Numbered from the stretch's first letter, positions 1-12,245 are shown. The stretch is 64,000 nucleotides of DNA from Peromyscus leucopus (GCF_004664715.2 NC_051076.1:1311800-1375799), one strand, 5' to 3'. Notes: generated by a model from the letters alone, not told the origin. Program-made: numbers and translations.

Positions 1-283
1 TTTCTATCTGGATCTGTCTTTACTGCACATCTGTAATCTTTCTTGTCTGCATGAGTAAAACTTGAACCCACCATGCAGTTTAGTTCATGGTGTGCTGGTA
101 GGGTTCACTCTGACAGTGCTCATGCTGGTGGCTCAAGCCCACAGGCAGTGGCTGGGAGACACAGCTCTGTCTCATGAGAGACATGAAGCTAGAAAGCCTT
201 GGCTCCATTTTTGTGTGTTTAGAAACTTTTTTAAGTTTTTCAGGTCTTATGTGGATATAGGTGCTGGACATTTGGGTGCCATT
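1..283 (-). mobile_element. Leader region of a minus-strand non-coding LTR element
   Basis: The part next to the LTR (about 196-283) resembles 58735-58815, which lies beside the right LTR of the element at 55411-59169. Read on the minus strand, the bases directly after the LTR (TGGCACCCAAATG) look like a decayed tRNA-Lys1,2 primer binding site. This makes the adjacent LTR a 5' LTR and this stretch the leader, running off the left window edge. No reading frame of note is present. The leftmost 60 bases are not clearly matched. Confidence 0.45.
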
Positions 284-662
284 TGTAGGCAGAGTTTCTC
301 TATGTCTCAGCAGCCACTCCAAATAACCATTCAGACTTATTATTAATTTCAGAGACTTAATTATTAAATTAATTATTAAATAAATGTTCAACTGATAGCA
401 CCACAAGCTTGTTTTTAGTTAGCTCTTATAACTTAACCCATTTCCATTCATCTATGTGATGCCCTGAGGCTTGTTTACCTCATGTACATACTTCCCATTC
501 TGCTCACTCTGTGTCTCATGGCATCTCCTCCAACTCTGCCCTTCTTCTCCTGAGCATTCTCTGTGCCCTGAAAATCCTGCCTAGCTATTGGCCAATCAGC
601 ATTTTACTAAACCAATCTGAGTTGCAAATCTTCACAGTATACAAAAGGATTATTCCACAGCA
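284..662 (-). mobile_element. 5' LTR of a cricetid-type class II LTR element
   Basis: The segment starts TGTAGGCAGAG and ends TTCCACAGCA, so it has TG...CA ends in both directions. It shares blocks with 55411-56294 and 58816-59169, including the opening TGTAG-CAGA block, a GCTCTTATAACTTAA-type block and a CCTAGCTATTGGCCAAT block near the end. Minus orientation is inferred from the primer-site-like sequence on its left. The other end of the element lies outside the window, so no target duplication can be tested. Confidence 0.65.
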
Positions 663-2485
663 GCTATTTTTTTTTTGCTGGAGTCCTGTCTTATTATTAT
701 TAATTTAAAAACATTCTTATGCATTCAAAACATTAATCTCTTGCCTGTTTCGGGCATTACAAATATTTCCAGTATAACTTTTGGTTAACTTTGCCATACT
801 ATCCTCAGTCAGACAGATGAATTTAACTATATACAAATATCTCACACACAAAGATCTATATATCTGTCATCCACATACTGCTTTATTTCTCACTTTTAAG
901 ATTTTGCTTAAGCTCTGAAGCAAGACTGAGAAAATGAGTAATGGGTTTCAATAGTTCTTTAAATATGTGCTGCAGCACCTCTACCACTCTGGGTCCTCAG
1001 TAGGTATTATGGGTGATCATATCAGTAATGACCATTTTAACTTTTAACATTTTGTTGCATTGGCTCCCCTAAAGAATATATTTTAGTATCATACCACATA
1101 CTAGACCATTTTCACATTCATACTTTTACTTTTATAGTAAAACCAAACTATCAAAATGAGATGGAGTTTTACATTGTATTCACTATATGTAGATTTGCAA
1201 AAACAATGATTATATTTGAGGATCAAATGAGGAATTTTTGAAAGGCTTTCATGTAATTCAGGCTCCCGCGAATTTGTTGTGGACAACAGAATTGTGTTGA
1301 ACTCTTGATCCTCGTGCCTCTCCCTCCCACGTGTTAGGATTATATATGTGTACTGCTATACAAGCTTAGAGAGAGCCCCAAGTGATGAAATAACCACAAG
1401 ACAAAGGGCAGTTTTTATATGAATCACAATCATTTCCATGTTGCTTCAGGGAATAAAGTATTGAGAATGGATATGGAGGGAGGTTTAAGAGGCCAGCTTT
1501 GTAGTAATAATACTTAACACTTAATTGGTGCTTTATGCTTTATTTTCCCTTAATCCATACAGTCTGTAGCTATTAAGTGAAGCTACAATTTGGGCTAATC
1601 AGGAAGAATTAAGCCAAACCTTAACATAAGGGAGATGTAAGGAATTATTTCCTAATTACAGAGATTGTTGTATACTGGAAATTCTACTTGAGGATGTCAC
1701 TGATTCTCTGGGAGTTTTAATAACTGCATGAACAGTTGAATCAAGATTGATCATATTGTCAGCCTCATTCCCAAATGAGAAATATCATAATGTATAAGTA
1801 AGTATGTAAAGGCCTTTCTCGTCCATGGGCATAGTAGAAAAAAAACCCACAGATAATTAGATTCAAGCAGCTAGTTGTGTATTATAAGCAATTCACTTGC
1901 CATTTCTGATTTTCTTTAATACTATATGAATATATATGATGTTATTTTTAATATATTAAATAGTGATATCACTAATTAATTGTATATATTACTAATTAAC
2001 CTATTTATGGAGTTTGAACCCCCCTTATTAAACCACCTCTCAGTGAATAACAAAGTGCTGAGGACAAAGTACTCAAGATATGACAAAACCAGCTCATTCC
2101 CTAATAATTCTAACCCCCTTAAACTCCCAAGAACTCTACCTCTATCCCTTCCTGGTATTCAAAACTGTAAGTTCTGAGGGTGAAAATGTTATGGAGCTAA
2201 GGATGATAGGAGGTCAACATGGAGACTCACTTTTCCATAAGGTTTTAGGTGAGTATGAAATGTTGACCATGTCTGAGTCTTTTAAAAGTAGTTTAATTGG
2301 TCAATATCATTGATCCTTTTTTTTATATCAGATCAGATGAGACCAAGAGAAATGTCAGCTAAGCTCTGATTTATAGATAGACTTGGACTTACATATCTAC
2401 CATTCAATCATGTTGATTTTTATTCATATTGGCATTTATACTCATTGCACATAGTAATAGGCTTCATGAAGACATTTCATCAAGC
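663..2485. other. Mctp1 intron, no gene seen
   Basis: AT-rich sequence with no convincing exon or RNA gene. The only repeat recognised is a short SINE relic at 1297-1365. Short open frames here show no family features. Confidence 0.5.
1297..1365 (-). repeat. SINE relic (B1/B4-like), antisense
   Basis: Reads like the reverse complement of a B1/B4 body: a gttgaactcttgatcct block, then cctccc.cacgtgttaggattata. About 70 bases remain, so the subfamily cannot be told. Confidence 0.35.
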
Positions 2486-2491
2486 ATATCA

Positions 2492-2839
2492 TGTTGCTGG
2501 AGGGCTTCTCTCCAGGTTCTACCAAGCCCCACAGTCCCACAATCCACATATAAAATAATCACTCAGACGCTTATATTACTTACAAACTGTATGGCCATGG
2601 CAAACTTCTTGCTAACTGTTCTTTTATCTTAAATTAACCCATTTTTTATAAATCTATACCTTGCCACATGGCTGGTGGCTTACCGGCGTCTTTACATGCT
2701 GCTTATCCTGGTGGTGGCTGCAGTGTCTCTCCCTCCTTCTTCCTGTTTCCCCAATTCTCCTCTCTCCTTGTTCCGCCTATACTTCCTGCCTGGTCACTGA
2801 CCATCAGTGTTTTATTTATATAGAGCGATATCCACAGCA
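2492..2839 (-). mobile_element. Solo LTR of a class II LTR retrotransposon
   Basis: A 348-base segment beginning TGTTGCTGGAGGG and ending TATCCACAGCA. It is flanked by ATATCA (2486-2491) and GTATCA (2840-2845), a 6-base target duplication with one mismatch, the size typical of class II elements. Minus orientation is inferred because the reverse strand carries TATATAAATAAAA close to its start and the GGTTAATTTAAG block shared with related LTRs. No internal region adjoins it, so it is a recombination-derived solo LTR. Confidence 0.7.
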
Positions 2840-2984
2840 GTATCATGTACTCTAGGCATAGTCATCTTTCATACCTCTTCTTCCTCTACCCTCACCCTCC
2901 CACTGATACAGTTTCTTTCCATAGAAGTCTCATTTCTGCTTTAATGTCATTTACAAATAATGACATTAAAATGATTTGGTGCAT

Positions 2985-3330
2985 CTATATGCAATCTGGG
3001 ATCCACACATGAGAGAAAACATGATTTTTATTTTTCTAAATCTGGCTTACTTCATTTAATGTGATGATTTCTATTTGCTCCCATTGCCTGCAAACAGCAT
3101 AACTTTACTCTTTTCAAGGTTAAATAATACTTAAATATATATTATGGATATATACCTCATTATCTTCATGTATCCTTCTGTTTATGGTCACTAATTCCAT
3201 GCATTGGCTACTGTGAATATAACCACAGGTGAGCAAGTGTCTCTATGGTGTGTTTAGTCTTTTGACTGTGTACTCAGGAATCAAGTATCTGGGTACTTGG
3301 TAGTTCTGTTTTTAGGATCTTGTTTATTGA
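2985..3330 (-). mobile_element. L1 3' fragment, antisense
   Basis: Matches the reverse complement of the end of L1 ORF2 and the start of its 3' UTR: ctggcttacttcattta, a tattatggatatatacc block, and a block around ggtagttctgtttttag. It is diverged and has no intact frame. Confidence 0.55.
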
Positions 3331-3479
3331 TTATTACTCATACTGAGCTTAGGGTTAAAACAAGCTCACTAAGTGAGTTCTATAGTAAGGGCTATCACCC
3401 CACCCTCTATTTTTATTTATTTATTGTTTGTTTGTTTTTGTGGAACTTCCATACTCAGGAAATAAACCAAGAGTTGACA

Positions 3480-4010
3480 ACTGTGACTGCATGATGTTAA
3501 AATGTTCACATCGAAAGAACAGTTAAGTGAACAAAGAGATGGCCTACAGAATGAGAGGAAAACTCTTTGCTAGCTCAATATCTAATGGGACTTTTGTCCA
3601 AAATATATATAAAGAACTCAAAAAACCAAATACTGCAAACAAACAAACAAAAACCAACACAACTAGTAAGGTGGGTTAATGAAATGGATGGAAAATTCTC
3701 AGCAGTTCAACTGCAACTGGCTGGTAAACATGATAAAGTAGATGATGAAAGTGTTCAGCATTCTCAGCCATTGCAGTCGGGGAAATGAAAATTAAAAACT
3801 ACAGTGAGATCGCCTATCTTTCTGCAGCTGGAATGGTTATCATTAAGAAAACAAATAGCAACACATGCTGGAGATGCAGGGGAAGGAGAGCCCTCAAACA
3901 CTGCTGATAGAATGTAAGTTGGTTCCACCACTATGAAAGCAATTGTGCTTCTGAAAAGCCAGGATGTGTTTACAGGATTATGCTCAGAAGAAAAAGTATT
4001 AACAACAATA
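3480..4010 (+). mobile_element. L1 ORF2 C-terminal fragment
   Basis: Old L1 ORF2 remnant. Recognisable blocks are the ccaaaatatatataaagaactc stretch, the gggaaatgaaaattaaaac-like stretch, and the ctgatagaatgtaagttgg block equivalent to 13450-13480 and 36830-36850. Several indels and stops are present. It ends about 160 bases before the Mctp1 exon. Confidence 0.6.
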
Positions 4011-4172
4011 ATGATGGTTTGATCTTACTTCAATCCTTAGTGAAGAAAACCTTCTTTTCCTGTGTGATAGGTCTCAATTAACTTTTCCCCTTTCATTCTT
4101 TCTGATGTTCCAGTGAGTCTCAATTCGATAGAAAGGCATGGCTAATGTGGATCATGTGTATCTCTTCAACAG

Positions 4173-4315
4173 GGACAAGTGATCCATATGTGAAGTTTAA
4201 AATCGGAAGAAAAGAAGTTTTCAGAAGTAAGATTATACACAAGAACCTGAATCCTGTGTGGGAGGAAAAGGCTTGCATCCTTGTCGACCATCTTAGAGAG
4301 CCCCTGTATATCAAG
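4173..4315 (+). CDS. Mctp1: Mctp1 internal coding exon, first half of C2A domain
   Basis: MCTP1 (multiple C2 and transmembrane domain-containing 1) is a Ca2+-binding membrane protein of the endomembrane and synaptic vesicle system, with three C2 domains and two C-terminal membrane segments. This 143-base exon is bounded by acag|gg and atcaag|gtgagc. It starts with the last two bases of a split codon, continues for 47 codons and ends on a codon boundary. Its translation opens GTSDPYVKFKIGRKEVFRSK, includes the C2 hallmark SDPYVK and NLNPVWEE, and ends REPLYIK. This fits MCTP1 much better than MCTP2, as I remember the families. The Asp of SDPY is a usual Ca2+-loop-1 residue. The chain continues at 26638. 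Upstream exons are outside the window. Confidence 0.95.
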
Positions 4316-5235
4316 GTGAGCAGTTTTTGCTTTTCCATTATGGAACCTGACTTAGAAATCTTTGTTTAATGGTTGTTTCTTACGCCTTCAAAGGGGCTTT
4401 CACCAAAGACCACTGTTCACAGCTTTAACCCAAGATAATAGGACACAAATGAGCTGGGAGGACAAGCTGCTGGAGGCCCTTCCGTGTGGACCCGTTCTGT
4501 TGGGGGACGCACAGAAGTGCGATGAGAGCCACCTCTGCGCCACCTCTGCTTTGTGCTGTCAACAGACGCACTGCAGTTTGGAAGCACATGACAATAAGTC
4601 TCCGAAGAACCCAGCATGAAGGAAAGCTTCCACAGAAACCAGCATTTCTGCTTTGTTTTTGATCATGCCACTTAAGCTTTTCTTGTGGGAGATGCAGTCT
4701 GAGGGGACTGTGGCTTCCTCTTTTTCCTGCCATGGGATAGATTCATACATTAGTATAAATTTTTTCCAAACTAGGGAAGTCGTCTCACAAAAATGTCATT
4801 GTCCCTGCCATGTTCAAGGTTCCTGTTTAACCAGATATTATGAATGTATGCATATCAGTTTGCACAAAACAATAGACAGCATTGTGCTGATGTTCAATTA
4901 GCAGATAGATCCTCAGACTAGTGTGTAATCTTAGTCTCCTCACAGAGCTATGGTTCAAGGTAGCAGGACTCACTGCTCTGGCAGTTACTTCTGGAAATGT
5001 GTATAGAAGATACCACAGGTTTGCAGTGACCAAAATCTAATGCTTCAGGCACCTGTTAGCCCAAATGGTACACCACCTTCTCTGCCTGCCAGCTCTGGTC
5101 TCACTGGCTGTGGTTGTATCTAAAGTCCTTATTCTGAGAATCAGCAAGTTCCTGAGGCTCCTTTGATGGTAGATGATAAAGATAAAGGTGTAAGAAAAAA
5201 GGAGGCTACTTTGCTTCCTAAGAAATGTAGGGCTT

Positions 5236-5615
5236 TGGGGCTGAAGAGATGGCTGAGTGATTCAAGCACTTGCTGTCCAAGCAAGACAACTTTAACTGGG
5301 CTCCCAGGCACCCACATAAAAAGCCAAAAGTGGCTGTGTACGTCTATAACCCCAGTGCATGGGATGGAGACAGACAGACCTCCAGAGCTCAATAGGCAGC
5401 CAATCTAGACAAAGCATCAAGCTTTGGGTGCAACAAAAGAACATGTCTCAAATACACACATAGATATATACTCATATACGTAGGGATGTACAGATATATA
5501 CATATATATAATGCATGTATGCATACTTACATACATACAGTAGAGAGCAATTAGTAAGATGCACCCTGATGCCAACCTTAGACATGTGCACTCCATACAC
5601 ATACACACACATGAG
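5236..5615 (+). repeat. B4-like SINE
   Basis: Opens with gggctgaagagatggctgag, the tRNA-like head of the rodent ID/B4/B2 group. A degraded B1-type middle follows (gtggctgtgtacgtctataaccccag), then a CA/TA-rich low-complexity stretch (5450-5535) and an end block with gatgccaacctta.acatgtgcac. This head-middle-end order fits B4. Diverged. Confidence 0.55.
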
Positions 5616-6221
5616 CAGGTACACATCCAATAGGATACCAAAAATTAGATAAATAAATAAACAAGCAAAAAGGAAAGAAACTTAAGGTCTGTCATAGTAT
5701 CAAAAAGGCATGTGCCTTCCAATGAATGAGATCTGGCAGAGACAGAATGAAGAATCTTTCTCCTCTCCATCTCAGGGGACCATGTATGACCTATAATGAA
5801 GGCAATGGAATTATTAGGCCTTAGAAACTCCTGGAATTTCTCTGCTTCATGTAAACAAACGATTTGAACTTGCTCCTGGTGGGTATGGGAGACAGCTATG
5901 CATTGGAACTGAAAGTACATGCCATGAGTTAAGTGAATTGTGTAACAGTTGGTGCAGAACAGTTTCCTCAGCAGTGACTAAACCTTCCCATGCACACGAT
6001 GTCCAATACAGATGTGAATCAAGTTTTCAAAGAGAACTCTGAATACTACACAAGAAGACTCATTGCAGAGTCCTGAAGATGAACCCACAGAAAAAGACCA
6101 AGAATCATATTTAAAGCAGACCCAAGTACAAAGACCATATTCCAGAGCATCATTCTTCACCAGACAAGTGAGCACCACAGTCCAAATGAGATGAAAAGGG
6201 CCCATAGCAAGACAGTGGGAC
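5616..6221. other. Intron sequence, nothing recognised
   Basis: No exon, RNA gene or clear repeat is seen apart from the A-rich end of the preceding SINE near 5650-5680. Confidence 0.4.
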
Positions 6222-6345
6222 AGGTAGGCATGGTGGCACTTGGGAGGCAGGAACAGAAGGATCACTACAAGTTTGAGGCCAGTCTAGTCTGCACAGTAAG
6301 CTTTGGGTCATCAAGGATGATTGCAAAGGCCTGTCTCTAAAGAAC
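6222..6345 (+). repeat. B1 SINE relic with internal deletion
   Basis: Contains ggtaggcatggtggcac, then directly ttgggaggcaggaacagaagg and gtttgaggccagtctagtctgc. The cctttaatcccagc block between the first two is missing. Old proto-B1 or B1 copy. Confidence 0.55.
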
Positions 6346-6631
6346 AAAACAGAAAGTCTTGGCATTGGGGGAGAGTACTGTTCATGTTGAGTACAGGAAG
6401 AAGCTTTAGAGGGCGAAGGGGCTGTAGTTACCAAGATACTTGCAACTGTAGAGAAATCCACTGCAGAAAAAAGAAACGTAGTGTATAAACTCGGGTTGTT
6501 CATTCTTCAGAGCCCCACTCATATTTTTCTGTAAGTTATTTAGTCTGTAGACATATATTGAAGCTTCACTTTAGGCCAACCAGGAAGAGTGAAGCCAAAT
6601 TTTATTATAAGGGAATTACAAGGTTCATATG

Positions 6632-6915
6632 GTGCACATGTGTGGGTGCCGTGTCCGTGAATGTGTGTGGCACATGTGACAACCAGGAGTCAGTGACCAG
6701 CATGTGGCTCAGCTGCCCTCTGCCTTGCTTTTTGCAGTGCGGTCTCTTGTGTGTTTCCTATTCTATGAAGCTGGCAGCTAATGAGCCCCAGGACTTCTGT
6801 CTCTGCCTCCCCGGGCACATGGAGCTGCACCAGCTTTTTTCACACAGTTCTGAGGATCAGAACTCAGGTCCTCCTGCTTACATTACAAGCATTTTACCGA
6901 CAGAGCCCCAGCACA
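6632..6915 (-). repeat. B4-like SINE, antisense
   Basis: In reverse complement it ends in a B4 tail (tgtgtgggtgcc and a gaccaggagtcagtg-type block). The plus strand shows the antisense B1 part (ctgtctctgcctccccgggcac) and the antisense tRNA-like head (gatcagaactcaggtcctcctgc, ttaccgacagagcccc). Confidence 0.55.
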
Positions 6916-7936
6916 GTCTTTTAGATTTTAAAAGAATGAATATTTTACCTGGGGCACTGATCTGTCATGCTCCAGGATAGACTTTTAGATTTTTAAAAAA
7001 TCAATATTTTACCTGGAACACTGAGAAAAAAATAAATTATGCCATTTTAAGATTTATCATTTCTGGTTCAAGGAAAGTGCTTTCTTCTACTAATGAAAAG
7101 GTCAAAGGTAATGGGGCTAAGAGATGACTTCATTACCTCTAGACAGGATAAAAAGGGCTTTTCTCTCATCTGATTTATAGAAAGTCAAAAAATTTAAAGA
7201 CATTCTTAAGGAGCTTAAAAAATCCCAACCTCGGTCCATGCCAAAGCCATGTTTCGTTATGTTTTCATACCTGGACTCCCTTCCATCTATGTCTTGAGGC
7301 ACAATTTTTGGTGCACCTATGTTCTGGATGTCTATTTGGTACCCAATCCTTTCTCTGCGTTTACGATCACAGGACACGAACCACCTTTTCCTCTACATTG
7401 TCATTCCTCCCACGAGCCCCAAGTCTCACGTGGTTGCTCTCTGAACACTCCCAGAGTACCTTTCTCCCTCCCTCCCAAGTCTTCAAGGTATTGCCGCCAG
7501 TTGATTCCCTCTGTGTCGAGGTCAGTGTTTATTGCCAACTCCACTCCACCAAGAGCTACTTGCGAAGAAGGAACTAGACCTGGAGTTTCCCGCATCAAAT
7601 GTCTGTGAAGAACTGCCTTGATGGGCTGTTGTTGTAAGAGGGCCCAGCCCACTCTGGGGAGCATCAAGCCCAGCAAGTTGCTTCTGCTCTAAGGGGACAG
7701 TGAGGGGGTGACAGTGGGAAGGAAAGCCTAGGCTGTGTGTTCTCATTGTCACTGCAAATAATAAGTGATAGGAAGGGAAATCATTTTTAATTACTTCTGC
7801 TGTAGACTTAGATTCTTTAATGGGATAGTGCTCCATAAAAATCATGTAGATCACCAGTTGATATAAGGACACAAATAGATTTATCAAAATTACATTAGAC
7901 AGTGTGGGTTTTCTGTTCTTTGTGCTCAAGGAAGAG
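6916..7936. other. Intron sequence, no gene recognised
   Basis: The C-rich part at 7380-7660 gives overlapping open frames of about 90-135 codons on both strands. None shows a domain, signal peptide or splice context, so they are taken as chance. No repeat is assigned with confidence. Confidence 0.4.
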
Positions 7937-8005
7937 TTGTGTGTGTGTGTGTATGTGTGTGTGTGTGTGTGTGTGTGTATTTGTGTGTGTATTTTTGTGT
8001 GTGTA
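7937..8005 (+). repeat. (TG)n microsatellite
   Basis: Interrupted TG tract with TA and TTT variants. Confidence 0.9.
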
Positions 8006-8140
8006 ATAAATTGTCAAAAGTCATATTTTAAAATAAATATGCTACTAGGCTCAAAACAAGAGAATAAATAATCCATCTCAACTACACAGAAAAAGTGGTA
8101 TAAAATTGTTTTGTTTTGACATGATAAGAACATATACACA

Positions 8141-8345
8141 GGGCTAGAGACATGGCTGCTTTTCCAGAGGATCTGAGTTTGATTCCCACTATCCACAAGG
8201 TGTCTCACAACCATCTGTAACCCCAGTTCCAGAGCATCCAATGCCCTTACATGGTCTCTGCAGGCCCCAGACAAACAACTGATAACAGACATACATGCAA
8301 GCAAAATACCCATTCATATAAAATAGAATAAAAATAAATGTTTTA
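8141..8345 (+). repeat. B3 (B2-family) SINE
   Basis: Head gggctagagacatggctgc, then a ggatctgagtttgattccc block (equivalent to the tRNA B box), the ctcacaaccatctgtaacc.cagttcca body, and the tail agacatacatgcaagcaaaa ending in AATAAAAATAAAT. The order matches B3. It lacks the usual CAGTGGTTAAGAGC segment after the head. Confidence 0.75.
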
Positions 8346-9067
8346 AAAAGAATAACACGTGTATATGTGAGTATATATATTATAAATTCATAGACATATG
8401 TGTGCATATACACTGTAGCACTGAAGGTTGGCTAACCCACCTGCTAAGGTCACACATTACATTACATACATCACAGACATAAAGAGGCCGAGAAGGAGAA
8501 ACACAGGACTGTGTCAGTTTGCTCTTCTCTCTTTAGCATTTCATCATACAGGACTGTCAGCCACAACTGCACTTGTACCACACGGAAGGAAATGTAGTCA
8601 TTTGTAAAGCAATAATCATTTATTTTCATTTCTATTTTATAAAAGATGATTACTTTGACCTCTCAAATATAATATGAGAATAAAAGAAGACTTGACTTTA
8701 TGCAGTGTTTTGTACTTTAAAAAATACACATATATTTTAAGCTGATTTTTCATTCTCCATAGAGATTCTTTTGAAGAAAATCTCTAACCTTAAGCCTATT
8801 TTTACATGTTGTGTGTATGTGTTATCCTTTTATTTCCCTTGACCTTGGGTATTCAAAGACCCAAATAAAACAATTGGTGTGAATCTCACTGAGTTACTAT
8901 GTGGCTTCAAGAACATTATAGCTTGGTGTTGTCTCTGCACAGCGCTGTGTGACTGCCTTACTGGGCTCTAAAATGGCATTTATAGTCTCTGCAATAGATG
9001 ATTAATCTTGCCTAAAATATTTCTCAGGAATGAAATGATTCTGCAGTAAATGGCACCGTGAAAACAT
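8346..9067. other. Intron sequence, nothing recognised
   Basis: AT-rich, no exon or repeat recognised. Confidence 0.4.
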
Positions 9068-9402
9068 TTGTGGGAGTGTTTGGGTGGGAGCTCCCCTCAA
9101 CCCCTGGCACCCTGGCATCCCTATACCCAGAGTCTGGAATGTTTGGAAGGCCTCTGGTAGAAGATCCACCTCAGCACCCTCTCCCTAAACCAAACATCTC
9201 CTCCCCCAGAGAGGCTCAGGATGACTCCCACAGGGGCCATATAAGCAGCATCCCAGAAAACAGACTCTTCTTCCTGTCTCCTCTCTGCGGGAGACTGGGG
9301 AATCGCCTGGGAGTGCTTTACCCATTAAACCTGGGCTTTCCAATTCGGTCTGATTCAGTTTGTTTCTATGGCAGAGAGGCCGAAAACCTATCAGGGAGTA
9401 AG
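9068..9402 (+). mobile_element. Probable solo LTR (class I type)
   Basis: Starts near TGTGGGAGTGTTTGGG. It contains a GC-richer U3-like part, a weak TATA-like element (CATATAAG, about 9238), a U5-like part with the polyadenylation signal ATTAAA (near 9330), and an end near CCGAAAACCTATCAGGG. The composition and order fit a gammaretroviral LTR. Exact ends and target duplication are not resolved. The open frame at 9058-9420 is not considered coding. Confidence 0.45.
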
Positions 9403-10261
9403 ATGGCTAGAAAACATTAAGCCTATGGTCTTCTTGCCAGTGGCTAAGGGAAAACAAGTCCCACACGTATTGTATAATCTGATTACAGTATCAGTGTGAA
9501 TGTTACTAACGAGAATATTAAAGTTATAGAATTCTTAGCAATTCAAGTAAGAAAAATTTTGTTGCAGAAAATCATGTAACATATAGTTTGTTGTAGCATA
9601 CACAAAATAAGGAAGAACTTGCACTCTTCTAAATGATAAAAATATTTTAGTGCTAGTACCGCAGGACTGGTTCTATGGTAACACTTTAACAAAATCAGTA
9701 GTTCATTAAATAACTTGATTCTAAGCTTAAGATTTTAAAGTTGCTTTTTCAAGTTAAGAACCATGTTTACTACCTATCCAGAGAGATTTCTTAATAAGTT
9801 TCAAGGGTTTCTCTAAAAGATCATATACTAGTGGCCCTCAAACATAAATGTATTATTAAAGTCAGCCACAAATTTTCAAAGTATTTAGATACCTAAGTCC
9901 TACTCCTAAAGGATCTGAGATAAAGTTTAAGTTTCTTTATTTTTAAAACTCTTCCATAGATTATCTGATACAGTTTGGGTGGGAAGCTACTTTCCTATAT
10001 ATTTGAATGGTAACAATTGAATATTTGGAAGGGAAATATATTTACTGACATAAACCATAGTATATCCAACCAGGATTTTTCCAAATTAGGAAAATGTTTG
10101 TTGTCTTAAATATTTTGTTTTACATGGTCCAAAATTACCTCAGAAATTTATGGATAAAGCTTATGTACAAGAAAGGGTCTTGACAAACTCTACCCTCAAT
10201 TCACCATAAATTCTCTAGAGAAACTAGGTAAGGAGGAAACATTTATCAACTTAGTTAAGTG
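9403..10261. other. Intron sequence, nothing recognised
   Basis: AT-rich and mostly featureless. The last 80 bases may already belong to the L1 piece that follows. Confidence 0.4.
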
Positions 10262-10697
10262 TGTACATGAAAAACCTACAACATCATGCTAAATGGAGAA
10301 AAACCTCAAAGATTCACACTAAGATCAGAAAGAAGACAAGGGCGCCATTCTCCCCACTCCTATTCAATGTAGTGTTTCAAGTTTTAGCTAGAGTAGTAAG
10401 ACAAAACAAGGAAATTAAGGTGACCCAAACAGGAAAGAAAGAAGTCAAAATATCCCTTTTTGCAGATGCCATGATTTTAGTCATGAGAGACCCTAAGGCC
10501 CACCAGGAGTCAGTCCTAAGGCTAACAAATGCTTTCATCAAAATGGTAGGTTCCAAAATGAACATACAAAAATCAGCAGCCTTTCTGTATACCAATGACA
10601 AACACGTAGAGAATGAAATTGAAGAAACTATCCTATTCTCAGTAGCCTCAAGAAAAGAAAAAAGATACCTTCAAATAAACATAATCAAAGAAAGAAA
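10262..10697 (+). mobile_element. L1 ORF2 reverse transcriptase fragment
   Basis: An open frame of 147 codons covers the RT palm region: a PFSPLLFNVVFQVLARVVRQ-like stretch, then KKEVKISLFADAMILVM. The catalytic FADD motif has become FADA, so the enzyme would be dead even if complete. The piece stops before the thumb region. Confidence 0.8.
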
Positions 10698-11250
10698 GAT
10701 GTGATGATGGTTTATCTAGATTTATCCCTGTCCTGAATACTTGACAGCTGTAGCTGTATTGACAGAATTTTGTCTTAGAGGAATAAAGTTAACAGACATA
10801 AGAGCATAGAATACATAGATTTTTTTCCCTCAGATGTCCCACACCAGATGAAGTGTCTTCCCTAGACTCTGGGTAATCCATAACATGCACTCATGAACTC
10901 ACTCCAGCTGTGGTTACCTACACAAGGCCTGCCACAAGATTGGTCCCACAAATTTGCTCCCTCTCTAAAGAACCATTGGCAATTTATGGCTTCTGGGGCA
11001 AGGTATACTTTCCTCAATGGGTAGCCATTCATAAGCTGCCTTTGCTTCAGTAGATATCTTCCAATCCATATTCAGGTAAAAACTCTGAATATAGTGGGTC
11101 ATATTCAAGAAGGTACGAAAGTAGGAGAGAGACTAGGTGAGAAGAAGGCTTCCAGCAAGAGGGGGGGTGCTAGAGAGTGCAATGTGGGTGGTGAACAGGA
11201 CTTAAATTCATTCGTCAGATGGATGAGACTGTCAAACAGCTAAGTATTTT
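10698..11250 (+). repeat. Old repeat: LTR-like piece followed by L1 3'-UTR-like sequence
   Basis: 10735-10855 is the reverse complement of 26855-26965 apart from scattered differences, so it is a dispersed repeat. 10855-11250 has a catgcactcatgaactcact block, a ctacacaaggcctgc block and a further stretch that also occurs in the 47150-47490 repeat, which I take to be an old rodent L1 3' end. Confidence 0.4.
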
Positions 11251-11256
11251 AAGAGT

Positions 11257-11305
11257 ATATTATTATTACTATTATTATTATATTATTATTATTATTATAT
11301 TATTT
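11257..11305 (+). repeat. (TTA)n microsatellite
   Basis: TTA/ATT tract with few interruptions. Confidence 0.9.
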
Positions 11306-12245
11306 TGGTTCAATCCTTTTAAAATTTGACAGTTGTACATAGTGTATTATGATCATATCTTCATTTATCCTCCAGTCTCTGCCAACCTTCACCCATCCAT
11401 GTGCTCTCAGGACTGATGCAGGTTTCATTCTGTGTACTCATGATCACAACAGCGAAGGTGTATTCAGAAGACAGCGTTTTAGAGTGTTACTCCCCATTCT
11501 CCAGGTCTTGGTCTTTTAACCCACTTACTCACAGTGGCCCTATGCTTCAGAGTGGGTGACACAAATGTCCCATTTAGGGCTGGTTCAGAAGTCTCTTACT
11601 CTCAGTATTTTGTTGGGTTGTAAGTATCTGAACTGACCATTGTCCACTGCCAAATGAGGCTTCTGTGACTAAAACTGAAAGGGGCACTAGTTAATGAATA
11701 TAAATATAAATATTTAGAAGACAGTTTAACTACATGTCCATTTAGCAAATCATCAATATTCCATTGCTTTATACGGCTGGTGAGCTCCCTACCCATCAGA
11801 TTGTGATCAGGTTTACAGTATCAGACATGAATCCCTTCTTATTGAAACGGCCTCAGATCCAGTCAGAGAGCAGTTGGCTGCCACTATTGTATCAGTGGGT
11901 ATACCTTGTCTGGCATGTTAGTATTGTAGCCTTAGGGCCTTCCTCTAGGTTAGATCATTGATGACTTTCCTCTAAAAGCTTGCACTACACCTCCTGGCAC
12001 TATTTATTCTCATAAACATGAAGAAAGCATCCGGCCCAGTTCTAGCTTGACTTTGCTGTGTTCTGTATCTAAAATATGTGTTGTCTTGACAACAGGGCCT
12101 TAGTGTCCCATTCTGTTGGGCAGCCAAGAGCAGCAGCAATATTCTGTATTGTTTTGGTAGCTGCTGGGGATCCCTTAACTGACAAATCATAGGGAGGAAG
12201 ATGTCTCACACTTGGCATTGTGATTTGGGTTTGATAGGCTGGTTT
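11306..12245 (-). repeat. Possible old rodent repeat
   Basis: Sections such as ggtagctgctggggatccct and tgttgggcagccaagagc recall an antisense rodent L1 3'-UTR-type repeat. The match is from memory and weak. No exon is seen. Confidence 0.25.

Noticed and set aside
7249..7929. Possible exon from overlapping frames of 119 and 135 codons
   Set aside because: No splice context, domain or family similarity recognised, and frames overlap on both strands.
8141..8345. tRNA-like gene
   Set aside because: The tRNA-like head with A and B boxes belongs to a B3 SINE; there is no cloverleaf with intact arms.
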